Below, one piece after another: positions 1-11,526 of a DNA stretch of 64,000 bases. Position 1 is the stretch's first letter. Each line of letters opens with the position of its first letter. Both the position numbers and the translations under genes were made by a program. The DNA is from Varroa destructor (taxonomy: Eukaryota > Arthropoda > Arachnida > Mesostigmata > Varroidae): the NCBI RefSeq assembly GCF_002443255.2, contig NW_019211454.1:28039565-28103564 (forward strand). The letters run 5' to 3'. The notes under the pieces were generated by a model. The model did not search any database and was not told the origin of the DNA. It saw only the letters and a program-made list of their open reading frames with translations.

Positions 1-512
1 CTTCCGCGCACATAGACCGTACCATCGATCAAGGGGAAAGCACTGAATTCAGTATTAAGTTGAATTGGAGCCGAGCCCGGAATAACTCCAATGGGCGGAA
101 TACGTAGATATCACGCCAGCAATGGTAACCAGCAAGCAGCACGAAAAGTACAGGACACGCAACAGCCGAGGCCAGGTGACATAATTCAATGGGCGGATGA
201 CACATAGATGTGCGTGATTCGCATACGTGCATAATAATACGCAAATTCGGTCAATTGCTCATCGATCATTTAAATCCATCATCTCTTAATCTATCGTTGC
301 TAATTGATCGGGTTGCCATATGTGATCTGGCTATTTACAAGAGCATGCCTCCCAGGTGATTCACATTTCGTTAAGAAAACGCCATGAGATGTTGCCATGC
401 TATGTTCGCAATGTATCGATTGCATCAACAGCCAACAGCCGCCAAAAAGAAGACCACAATTCATTATCAATCACCGTCGCAAGTCGGAAAATTCCTTATG
501 ACGACGACGTAC
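1..512. other. Left edge, no supported gene
   Basis: This stretch would be intron and possibly a further exon of the minus-strand transcript. A possible acceptor (GAATTCAG on the minus strand) lies near position 46 and is followed by an open phase-0 stretch to the edge. The peptide is unremarkable, so I do not call an exon. Confidence 0.3.
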
Positions 513-728
513 CTTGCCGAATGCGCCCAGTTGGGGGTCGAGACCGCCCATTAAGGCAGCCATGTCCATTCCAAGGGCTCCGACGCTCAACATCTGGCCA
601 GCATTGCCGGCACAAGCCGGCCCGCCACTGGAGTTGGGCGTTTGCATCATATGCGACACACCGCCTGGCACGATGTTCCCTGCACCAATCATTTGCGGGG
701 CCCCTGGGACGCCCATTCCTGAGGTGTT
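513..728 (-). CDS. Putative long-isoform exon of the BET gene (Gly/Met-rich)
   Basis: Minus-strand open segment of 72 codons, bounded by an acceptor (GTCGACAG before AACACC) and a strong donor (GGCAAG then GTACGT), phase 0 on both sides. The product is low complexity and rich in Gly, Met, Ala and Pro, with no domain I recognise. Its phase matches the exon at 1635-1474, so the two can be joined in frame. I infer that it is a downstream exon of the fs(1)h/BRD4-like gene whose main exons lie at 11.5-14.8 kb on the same strand. It could equally belong to a separate minus-strand gene that runs off the left edge. The remaining 3' part of the transcript would lie outside the window. Confidence 0.5.
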
Positions 729-1473
729 CTGTCGACGGCGCGATCATCATCACCGGCGACAACGAACAACGATGAGGATGATTAACAAGAATCAAAACAA
801 GTTACACCACACGTCTTGTGATGAAATATTTCAGAAGAAAATAATGAAAATTACACTAAAGCAGAAACTGAAAATTCAGTAAAATAACGATAAACGTCGG
901 ATAAAAGGCAAAAAGGAAAATGATTGATCAAATCATGAGCCATCCTGTATAGTCAGCAATACCTCAAAGGAAATTATCATGTTTTTAACTAAGTTAGGTA
1001 ACTTACGCAATTTAAAAAAGGAAGCAACAAAATGGCCCCTCACCGCTGAAAGTATGATTCTGGAAATGTTTATACGATCTGTCATTACCACAAGAAAAGG
1101 TACTGAAACCTTGTTCCGACCAGATGCACAGACTAAATTATTTCTAACATAACTTACGTTGTTTCGTTATGCTTTAGGCAGTAAGCCCCCAAATGTAAAC
1201 CGAAGCGTAAGGTAAGAATTAAATGAAAGTACATTTCGAATAGGCAGTCTGCTCTTTCCTTTTTTCAGGCTAAGTAGCTCAAGTAAAGCAGACAAGATCT
1301 GATGGTAAGAGAACGTATTTTCATGAAACGACTGAAGAAACCGCAAGCTTAACGTGTGAGCAGAGTAGAATAAGCAAGCAATTGACGGAGACATAAGTAA
1401 TAGAATTGCAATGCTGCTTTAGAATGATAGAAGCCTTCGAGACATCCGGTATCGATCATAGTGCTTGACTCAC

Positions 1474-1635
1474 CGTCATAGAGTTACTGTTGGTATTGAT
1501 AGAATCACTGTTAGTTGTCCGTACGCCTGTCGCAGTCATACCGAGAGAACTATCTGCTGTGTCCATTCCGCCAGAACCTGCCATTCCGTTTAGAAGGTCT
1601 GTTTCTTCCGTTATAGGCATCTGCAAATTTTCAGT
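1474..1635 (-). CDS. Putative long-isoform exon of the BET gene (Met/Asn/Thr-rich)
   Basis: Minus-strand open segment with a good donor (ATGACG then GTGAGT) and two in-frame acceptors: GGCAG before 1635, or TTTGCAG before 1620. It is phase 0 at both ends and gives 54 or 49 codons. The product is low complexity (Gly, Met, Thr, Asn, Ser) and starts with an acidic TEET-type segment. It splices in frame between the exons at 2501-2134 and 728-513. I infer it is part of the long C-terminal extension of the BET protein. No domain supports this on its own; the case rests on strand, phase and order. Confidence 0.5.
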
Positions 1636-2133
1636 CTGCCATAAACGATGGCCATGCACCATCCATATCAATTAGAAGCTATCGGTATCAAATAGAGTGA
1701 CGTTTAACAAGGTATATGGCGATTAATAAGAATTCTATAGGAGTGGCAACAAAAGGGCTTCTTAAGAAACCCTCATATAGGTATTTATCGTGATTTTTAG
1801 ACATCGTTCGTGACAAATTCCAATTCAAAGTGTACTATGGATACTCAGGTAGGGCCCAATGCTGATACTATATATAATCCTGATGCCATTCTCGACGATC
1901 TTTGAGTCTGCTCAATAAGATGTCAACGTGTTTTTGATATTGTGTTGCAGGAACATAGTTCATATATTACTCCTCTATCACTATTATTTTTATTATTACT
2001 GTCGTTGCTTATATCATAACTATGGATAGAGCCAATGAAATGGATTAGTCTGGAGCATTTTGGCCTTGATTCCGCAAAGACCCTCGGAACTTGATAGATA
2101 CAGCACGCACTCACACACTTAGAAAAGGCTTAC

Positions 2134-2501
2134 CTTTCCTAGACCTGAATTTGCTAGTGTTGCCTTTCCATGTGCGCTGTCATTGACAAGCTCACCGCCG
2201 TCACTGGGTACTCCACCGCTAGTGTGCGTTACGGTGACATGTGCTGTTTCTGTAGATCCTAGAGGCGCACCGGTGGCCATCGGCGGAGCCGCCCCTCCAA
2301 CTCCTCCTTCCCCAGCAGCTGGAGCTGCTGCTGCTGCTACTGCCGCAGCGTCGCTGCCCAAATTGCCAGCAACCGTTGCAGTAGGACCAGTGGCTATCGC
2401 GTGCTCGGTCGTCCTATCGCCAAGCGAAGCAGCTGGTGCAGCTCCGTTATGCCCTCCACTCTTTTTTCCGGCTGCTCCCGACTTACCGGTTGTAACACCA
2501 C
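2134..2501 (-). CDS. Putative long-isoform exon of the BET gene (Ala/Gly/Thr-rich)
   Basis: Minus-strand open segment of 368 bases. The acceptor is TTCTTTACAG before GTGGTG and the donor is GGAAAG before GTAAGC. It needs one base from the previous exon (phase 1) and ends in phase 0. The product is an Ala/Gly/Thr-rich disordered stretch with a basic start (GKSGAAGKKSGG) and no recognised domain. The last short-isoform exon of the BET gene has a donor (TCAG then GTTAAT at 11532/11531) that leaves exactly one base, so the join keeps the frame and makes a Gly codon. This agreement is the main support. A separate gene is the alternative. Confidence 0.5.
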
Positions 2502-4195
2502 CTGTAAAGAAGAGGGTCGGGTTCACTCACTCAACATCTACGGCTACCCACAATCTTGTGACGACAGTTCCGAAACGACTCCCAACCGACCATACGGACA
2601 GTAGACAAAATATTGCCCCTAGCGGCATGTCTAAGGCGCAATTGCCCAGTGTAGCCTGTATTTAAAATTTGGGCCGGCGACGCAGCAAGTCTAATACATA
2701 CATGTAATATCAGATAGAACAAAAAGGAGTCGTACATGAATTGACGAACAGCGCTGTTACTGCTAGGCAGACAACAGCAGCATCATATTAAGTTTTAGCA
2801 GTTGCACTTCCGGCCAATACTTATATTTTAGTACTTTTCATCCTTAGTGCGTTATTTTGCCTTCGGGCAGATGGGAAAGTTTTGGAACGTCTTATGCAGT
2901 CACGTAGGGTACCATATTGATGGAGGAGGAACCTGCCCCTCTGCTGAGCGCGTAATGAATGCCCATTATCATATCCTACCCCAACTGCCCCGACCACAAA
3001 GTTGTAACTATTATGGAACCCCAGACCCCTTCCGTAAAAAGGCGAACTGTTGTAAACCTAATTTCCTCAATGGCCAGACATCAACCTGTCAAACAGTCAC
3101 ATCCGATTGCTGACACGATGAGAAAGCACCTTTTCGTCTATAAGTGAGTTGACCCTTAGCGAAGACTAGTGAGCAATAGAAGAGTTGCCGTCTGTCTAAT
3201 TACCAGAACGCTCCTCAGAATCCAACTGGGCAGTAGCTAGAGATCTCACTATAAGAGCGAAAAAGACACACATTTTTATGTATTTCCAATAAGGCATTTA
3301 ATTTAGTCGTCTTTAAGTAATGACTATTTACGTGACCAATTAACAGCTAAGAAAAGTGCAAAGTTCTGCAGTAACACGAACGTAAATTATTCCTGCGTTC
3401 CAAATTTGCCATTAGGTGCATTTAAAAAGGCAGTCAATTCGCAGTTGGATTTCGAGGCGACGATCTACGACCAAATCACAATCCTCATATTCATTGATGT
3501 CCATTGATTGACCACCACGAAACGTCGTCGTCTTTTGTCACTCACTCTGTTTAATTTGTTTTGATTGCAATAGACTAAATCGATTAACGAGCATGTTCAA
3601 GTAGCGATCAGCAGAGACGCACATCCCCCCTTCACCAGTCAAGCATAAATCATCATCATCATCTCACAGAAGATCGAAGAGAACAATTGCATAGTAAGAA
3701 AAATACTACAACAACTGTGCCATTGCTAATAACGAAAAATGGCAATAAGCAAAAAAATATTAAAAAATTATAAGGGCGTTATAAAAATTATGAATGAAAC
3801 GCGCAGTGTAATAGTATGATAATGGCCATCGTAAAACAGCAAAAATATAATTGTTTAAGCTGTTCGTGGAAAAATCAAACGCATTTGTTTATTGTTATTG
3901 TTGTCTGGTAGTAAAAGAGCCTGCCAACGTAAACAACACAACCGATGATGACGGTACCCGCAAAGAAAAATGTCTTGGAGAACAAGACGATAACAGATAG
4001 ACCATTAACAGAATTGATAATATAAGTTAATATTAATGATAATAGTATTTAAATATATGAATATATTGAGCGGAGTTCAAAAAAAGATTGTACTGTTGAT
4101 GTTCGAATAAGCGAGCCATATAAACAAATACGAGAAGTAATTTTTCTAGGCGAACTTCATAAACTGCTATGACAGCGAACGTCGTAAGCATGTGG

Positions 4196-4215
4196 CACAC
4201 ACACACACACACACA
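4196..4215. repeat. (CA)n microsatellite
   Basis: Ten uninterrupted CA dinucleotides, seen directly. Confidence 0.95.
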
Positions 4216-5329
4216 GCCGGTTAAAGGCTTAATCTAAGCAGAAACTGATTGATGTCCAACATACAAAAGCGAAAAACAAGTACTAAAAGGTACTCTCTAC
4301 GCCTAATTTCTTCATAATGCAGTTTAAAGTTTTTCAATCTGAATTATTTCTGAAAATATATATTAATTTTTCAATCAATAACTTTCTTACAATTCCGAGT
4401 ACACTGGGCGGCTGTAGTGTGCAGTTAGTGTATAGCATAATATAATATTAGATTCTCTTCTACATCATTCGCTTTCAGTTTGTCGCAGTATTCGCGCGCA
4501 GTTCGTTCGTTCCTTCACGCAAGCGCCTTCTTTCACGTAGTCAACTGTTTTCACAGTTTCAGACTTAAAAGTTAGTCTACGGTGGCATCATTTGACACAC
4601 AAATATCTAATTATAGCATTGTCTTGTCTATATTTTTCTGCTTCGTACTGAGTGGGAGGGGACGTGGTCGTCCGCGGATGGCGTCTACCTATGACACATA
4701 CAATCATCGATTTCCTTTAGTTTCGTTTCCTATTTTTGTAACAGCAATCAACCAAAAGCCACAAACTGCATTTTACTTGTATATTAGCATTTCCGCATTT
4801 GCTGAAAAATATTCTCAAAATGTGAAGTGTGTTTTATAGACGGTTTCGTCAATGCTGGACACCAACCATATCGAGGTATAGTCTACATAATAGCCTACAT
4901 CAATCAATTGAACATTTAATAATAATGAGGCCGATCAGCTAAGCTTTGTATACATATTTATATACTCTTATTACTTTTTTATTATTAAATCCTCGTCTCA
5001 TTTTTCATCAATTTACCATCTGCTGCCATTTTTTCTGTTCTTTCGCACTTAGACTTCACTTTCGCGCTTTTCCTTGCAAATTCTTTCGCTCGTTCCCTCT
5101 TTCTCTCTTTCCCTCTTTCTTTCTCTAAGCCTTTCGCTCATAATATTAAAGTCCTTATTTTAATTCTGTGTTTCTCGTATTGGCGGTTTTTTGTTGTTAA
5201 TGTTAATCATTATCATCGTCATGATCAGCATCAATATCATCATTGATGTAGCTGTTGAATGTTTTCAATATGTAGCCATTGTTTTATGCTTGCTCGCCTT
5301 CTGTTTTACGTATACCCCTCAATTATTAT

Positions 5330-5430
5330 ACACACACTCACACACACACCACACGCACCTACACTCACACACGCACACTCACTCAGACACTCAGTCACAC
5401 ACTCACACCCGCGCGCTATATATATATATA
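5330..5430. repeat. Imperfect CA-rich block followed by (TA)n
   Basis: About 80 bases of interrupted CACA/CTCA repeats, then a short GCGCG and a TA run. Open frames over this block are artefacts of the repeat. Confidence 0.9.
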
Positions 5431-7862
5431 GGATATTCTTTCCCATTTATTGTGTGTGTCGTCTGCTTGTATCTTCGAAATTACACTTCGACGAAAATTG
5501 TCTCTGTATTTTTCTGTCTGTTCGTTATTCAATCTACAGCATGTTTTTTTCGTATTTTCTGAGGAGATAGTATTGATATTATCATTGAAACAATATATTT
5601 ATATATCTATACTTATATACTGCACAACATTACATGTCCGGGCTAGTTGTCTGCAAACCTCACCCGCCGGACGTCATTTTTCCGCAGAGTCAGTCCCTCG
5701 TTCTTCAACCTGCTCCTTCCTATACATATTCCCCCATGATTTTCACATTATTTTAACAGGCAACGATCGAAACCGACCGCTCTGCTGCCCATTTTTCTAC
5801 GAAGCTTTTCAGTGCTGCCGACCCGATAACCTAACTTTATTAGCATTATGAACATTCCTATTATTTTCATTAATGTTATTTACCTTTAACCGTGGTATTT
5901 ATTATAAACAATGATTAGAAGAAGATAATTACGGCAAGTGGTCATCAGTCTGCATCGGTGCATTAACCCTCAATAAATGGCCCTTAATCCATACGTCACC
6001 ATGTATCTACTTCATTCCTTCACTGTGCCGTTAAAGGTTTTACTTAAACCAATATATATAATACTACTATGTGTAGCAATAGTTATAGTTAGAATAATAG
6101 TTATATTTATATACATCAGTTGCTTTTTAAACTGCTACTGGTGCTGCTACTTGTATGTTTGTACTTGTGTACATTTTCTATTGCTTTTACAATCTTGTCG
6201 CTATTACTAGAGATACTTTTTAACGAAATAATGCTTGCCTATTGTTTATGCTTTTCTGGTTGTCAATAACGCATTTCTGCGTCATTCCTTTTCTACCTCG
6301 AAATCTCCCACAAGCGAGAAATATGCGGCGTTGGTGCACCTATTGACCTTCCTGCCTTTTCAGTGAAGACGCTGTCAATGAGCACAGGGGTCTCACGCTT
6401 TCTACTACCAAAAAGCAGCAGCAGCAGCAGCAACAGGAATAGTCATAGCAATAATAGATTGGTTCGATGGGTAACTGTGTTGATTTACCGCTGGTGCTTT
6501 GCCGTTTACCGATAGTATGACCCCTCTAACGACCACTTCCACCTCCACACTTACGAAACTCCCTACACAACGACTTTTCCCTTTCCACGACACATTCTCG
6601 GCGTCGATTGACTTAGTAGTTTTCACGTGGTTGTTGTTGTTTGCGTTATTGTGGTTTTCGATGTCGTTATTTTGTATGCACTTCGACTACCCCTATTAGT
6701 GCTGCAGTGGAGCGAGACATGTGTCGTTTCTCTGTCTTAACATAATGTACTTATTATGTTGAGTCTGTTACAATAGGCACAGCCAACCTTCACTGAACAA
6801 GTATTGTAGTTTTCCATCTTAAGCTGCTCCCTTTGTCGCACCCAAACATCGTCATTTTAATGTATTTCTATATGTGCGTGTATACTGGGATCCGTTTTTG
6901 TCCGGAATAGATTTTAGTCGTCGTTTCCGTTTAGACTTTTTCATTATGTCGAGCAGTTGCCAATTGATTAATTTTGTAAACAATAGAAACAATAATTCGC
7001 ACGCTTACTATTCGCTAGTTATGTCGTTTTGTTCTCTGAGAAGTTGGGAGAATTCATCTAGATGCGTTTCTATACCACCAGCAAATACCGAAGTGTTCTT
7101 TTCATTGCCAAAATCTCAAAGTCGAATGTTGGTATATGCTTAAAATGCATGTATTTGACGACCACAAAGCTTTTCTGTGACTGTACGTAAACATTGATGT
7201 AAGATTTAATTTGATTGCGTGTTCAGCGTCATACCATTGGAATACTACAAATGAAGTCGTGGACAACCAAAAGCGGAATGGGTGGCGTAGTAGCCCAATT
7301 AGCTAAGTGCAGCTTTTATGCACGGTTTATAATTTTCGTAAATCGTGTTGCAATTATCAGCACATTTAGCACAATAGACATCTACATCTATCCGCGTTTA
7401 ATGTGATTTCTTTTTGAAACGAAATCTGTCATCTATCCTTTAATATTAAATGTTGTATAGGGGATTAACTGTCATAAGGGCGGGGACAGCATTTCGACTG
7501 ACTAAATAAGTCGACAAAGGAGCATGGCTGTCGATCGATGCAATTTATGATATAATTGAATGACTGATGTATGCAATTAATGGCAATATGTACAGCGATG
7601 CCAATAATGATATTTGACACAGGACCAATAGGCCGCCAAATACTAAAATTGACTACCTGGCGGCTACAGGAACTAGGAAGAATATGAGAAAGAGGGCAAA
7701 TATGTGTATGGAAAAATAAACGGCCAAACAAATAAACAAGCAAAGACAGATAGGCAAGCAAACAAACTGACGATTTTTTCTTCTTTCTATTCTGTACATG
7801 TAAACAAAATAACATGGCGTGTCTTCATTCCGTTCTTATGAGAACAATATACAGTATACATG

Positions 7863-7864
<2 letters not shown>

Positions 7865-7905
<41 letters not shown>
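7865..7905. repeat. (AT)n microsatellite
   Basis: 41 bases of perfect AT dinucleotide repeat. Confidence 0.95.
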
Positions 7906-7910
<5 letters not shown>

Positions 7911-8912
7911 ACAATAATAATAATAATCGCAGTAATATATGTGTGATGAGACGGGCCAAGTAATCAATACCTGACAATCTATGCAGCGTACAGCAATGAA
8001 ACAACTAACTGTGGTCGCTATCCACGAACTAAGTTCGTACAATTGTTGTATCCTTGAGCGTATATCTGCAGTGTGACAATTATACTGAAGGCATGAAATG
8101 TAAAAAAATTAATTCAAATTTCCCATCTGCTGCTAGCAGACTATCGAAAAGCAATTAACAACAATGTATGTTTATTATAAAGCGAAGAGTCATTAGAGTG
8201 AGTGTGGAAACCGCACTAGCTCGTTATTTTTTTCTATTAATAACATATGTAGCTAGGCGCTTGTAACTCACACACGGCGCATATGCATTTGAAGTGAAAA
8301 CATGCGGAGAAAGAATGGGTAGTAGCTATAAAATGACGGGTTTGGTTAAGTATAAAATAATTACTGTTACCATCATACTTATTATTACATTAGATAAATG
8401 GTTCGTGCTGCACGCACGGCTGCCCGGTTCACTTAGATGGACTTAGATAGCTCTAATGGTGATAATGATAATAGTAGCACCCGCAGCTTCCACGCGCCAC
8501 AGTCATAGCAATGTTATATCGAGTACGTTTTGTTTCATTGTTGTAGTTTGACGAACTAGCCTACATCTATAATAATTATTATTTGATTACATAGCAAAGC
8601 AGTAATTTTGTATGTGTCTGAGGTAATGTATGTATGTCATTGTTCTTATGCATTTGTAATACCAATGGGTTCATGACCGCCTTAGCTATCTGAGTTTACA
8701 CTATTTTCGATATAATTCCGCACGTTCATACATTGTTGTTGTAGGAGTATAAGCAGCACCAAAGCCGGTGCTGACTGATAGGAAGGCGTGCCCACGTGAA
8801 CTTTTTAGTAAATATAATTATAATGACATTATTTAGGTGATATTAGGCGAATGACAAGTCTGCAAATTATGCAGAACCCAGATAATAATATTAATAATGG
8901 TCGTTCTATGCA

Positions 8913-8913
<1 letters not shown>

Positions 8914-8955
<42 letters not shown>
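8914..8955. repeat. (TA)n microsatellite
   Basis: 42 bases of perfect TA dinucleotide repeat, about 1 kb from the similar tract at 7865-7905. Confidence 0.95.
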
Positions 8956-8958
<3 letters not shown>

Positions 8959-11371
8959 GGTCGGTAGTATCAGTCTATCTATGTACAAGTAATTATAATA
9001 AAGGTGAGTATTTCACCCTTTTCGCGTCGGCAAGCGATCATTCATTTGAATCGCCACAATCTCTTAAACCCACTTTTTGCTCTTTTCATCCTAGAGCTTT
9101 ATCATGGCCATCCTTATCATTGAAATCGAAATAGAGTTTGGATGAGAGCGCGTTGTCTGCCATCTATATTGTGTTGTTGTGTCTATATGTGTAATAGCGG
9201 GCAAGCCAATTACCAAAAATTACTATCCGTTTGCCGTGCTCCCCTATTTTTATTACGGATTGGTTTTGTAGTTGCTATCGCCATGTGTGTCTACGTCTAT
9301 GACTGTGTATGTGCCATTATATCTTAATTATGTTAGCACGACGTCTTTAAATCATTTGCCGGCCTTTACTCTACCCTATTCGCGAATCACAAAGGATCAA
9401 GTACATACAAAGTGACTCTATCCCTATAATCCTTTTCTGTCAGCTCGTTTCTTCTCTTGATAATGATCATCATAATAATATTAATTATATATAACTTAGA
9501 CAATCACCTGTGCTGCTATCATCCGCATTTGCGCCAGGCAGCCTGTCAATAAGCGGCTGTGGCGTTATCGGCCTGGGTTAACCGGCAGAGTAGACAAAGT
9601 GCCGCACTTGTTATTAGATAGCTCAAGTTTACACGTTGTGATGTTTTTGCACAATGTTTGCCCGTCGTGAAGTACAGCTCTATCCGAACAAGCGTGCAAT
9701 TGTTCGCAAGTGCGTTGGTCGGATGCGTAGCGAGGATGACGTGTCGTTATTATATATACGCTCACCCCGCGGGAGGTGACAAAACCTTTTTTTATCATTT
9801 TTAGACGACGTTGTGTATTATTCGTCCCTTTTTGCATTTACTTGCATAGCATAATGATTTACAACAACGGTGGCTGCAACTGCTGCTCTGAAAAGAGATG
9901 TGGCCGACACTTTTCTCGCTATCAAGAGAAACAATTTAAGTAGCAGGAACCGCGCGTTTTGGGGCTTGTTCTACAGAGATCGGTCATTTCGCATTACGTG
10001 TCTTCAGAAGCATTTTTTTCTGGCTCAAGTTCGTCGCTCAAGCGATGTGCCAGTGGCAGAGAGCAGTCAAAGCTCATTTCGATTGTTTGCTCTCTCTCTG
10101 AACCCCGATCTTGCCTTTTTCTCTATTTCCCTAAAGTGTACAACACGCAATGATACAAATGTACCAAATGCGGTACTTGTTTGCGTCATCATAGAAAGCA
10201 GACTTTAGCTTCGGCTATAGCATCCATGGCAACTACTTCCAAAGTGGTCCATCATAAATGACCCCGCTCGCAGTGGTAGTAGTTGATGAGTTCTTGCTGA
10301 TAAAACAGTCGGCTTGGGTGGATTTCTTGCTGGTCGCTGGGTTGACGCGCCTACGAAACTTTAATCTCTTATAGGGTATTTGCCTCGCTTACAGCACATC
10401 ATACATTTATACCCAACCCCGTCGGCAATCCACGCTCTGTCGACAGTGCTCTAGCTAAAGACAGCGACAGACATCGTTATTGGCTCATCGTTTTTGAAAC
10501 CAAACTGCAACGTTCGAGATGTAAAGATCCTCAGATCGTTGAAATCATGAGTCTCAAAGTCGGACTGGCATACGCACGAAAGCCCGGCGGCCTGCGGCAC
10601 CAGTGATTATTCAATTAATTTTTGGGCGGTGATTAGATGTGCGGTATGCTGTCAATATTATGCATTTCAGCGCTCAAGCAGACGCTGGCTCACACTTAGT
10701 GTTTGTGGCGAAGTTAAAATTTGGAGATCACCTGAAACTTGTTCAGCCTTTCTGTTTTATTTTAGTCAAAGTTGCATATGTCAGCTCGGAATAGGGTGCA
10801 TGTACATACGTACGTCACAGCATTATTCGTTCCGGATACAGCCAATAAGGAGGAGATTAGGAATTTTTTGCAAGTTTAGATCCGGTTGCACTATTGAATT
10901 AGTATACACCTCAACGCCAGGCGAAATAGTGACAACTGCATCAGCGACAAGGCAGTCTTTTGCTAATGAAGATGTACTGTTAATATGAATAATACTTTTC
11001 TAACAACCTTAATAATTATGAGAGTCCAATTCAATTAGTACCAGTTGTTGTTGCATGTATTGTCATTATGGGCAAGCACTCAGGCCCAGAGAACTGAGTC
11101 CTGCATTCCTTTGAGTTTTACTTTATAAGCAGCTCAGATACTATCGGCATTTGAATAGACTGAGGCACATGGAAAATGTCGTGCAACCGTCTTTTCCGCA
11201 GTATGGTCTGGCGTATAGGTCATAGTTTCCCTCTAAGATTTGTTCTCGTATCAATTTTTTGATGTTGCTGCTGTCGATATGGTGGCGTTCATCTACATTG
11301 AGGTGTTCCTTTCACGTTTTTTATGCTATGAATGCTGTAACTGTTAATTATTGCTATTATTTTGGTTGATG

Positions 11372-11377
11372 TTTATT
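11372..11377 (-). promoter_or_regulatory. Possible polyadenylation signal of the BET short isoform
   Basis: AATAAA on the minus strand about 150 bases after the TAA stop at 11529-11527. The position suits a short 3' UTR. Hexamers of this kind are common by chance in such AT-rich DNA. Confidence 0.3.
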
Positions 11378-11526
11378 GGACGCTGCCGGGATCGTTGCTG
11401 TGGCGCATCTTTCATGGGATCTTTCTTTCCCTATTTCTTTCTCTTCAGTGAGAGCTATCTATATGCAGTTGTCACACAGATTTTTGTAGTTGTTGCTGTT
11501 GATAGTGGTTGTTGTTGGTATAATTA

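Larger units (their letters stand above)
2502..11526 (-). other. About 9 kb with no supported exon: putative long intron and short-isoform 3' UTR of the BET gene
   Basis: No convincing coding exon was seen on either strand. Open frames here come from simple sequence or are short and unconserved in appearance. The region holds a (CA)n run at 4196-4215, a CA/TA-rich block at 5330-5430, pyrimidine-rich stretches around 4.9-5.6 kb, a CAG run near 6416-6436, and long (TA)n tracts at 7865-7905 and 8914-8955. Just after the short-isoform stop, a minus-strand AATAAA at 11377-11372 could be its polyadenylation signal. Confidence 0.5.

Noticed and set aside
2183..2665. 160-codon plus-strand open frame
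   Set aside because: It is antisense to the spliced, phase-consistent minus-strand exon 2501-2134, and its composition mirrors that GC-rich low-complexity exon.
5191..5570. Open frames rich in His/Thr
   Set aside because: Produced by the imperfect CA repeat.
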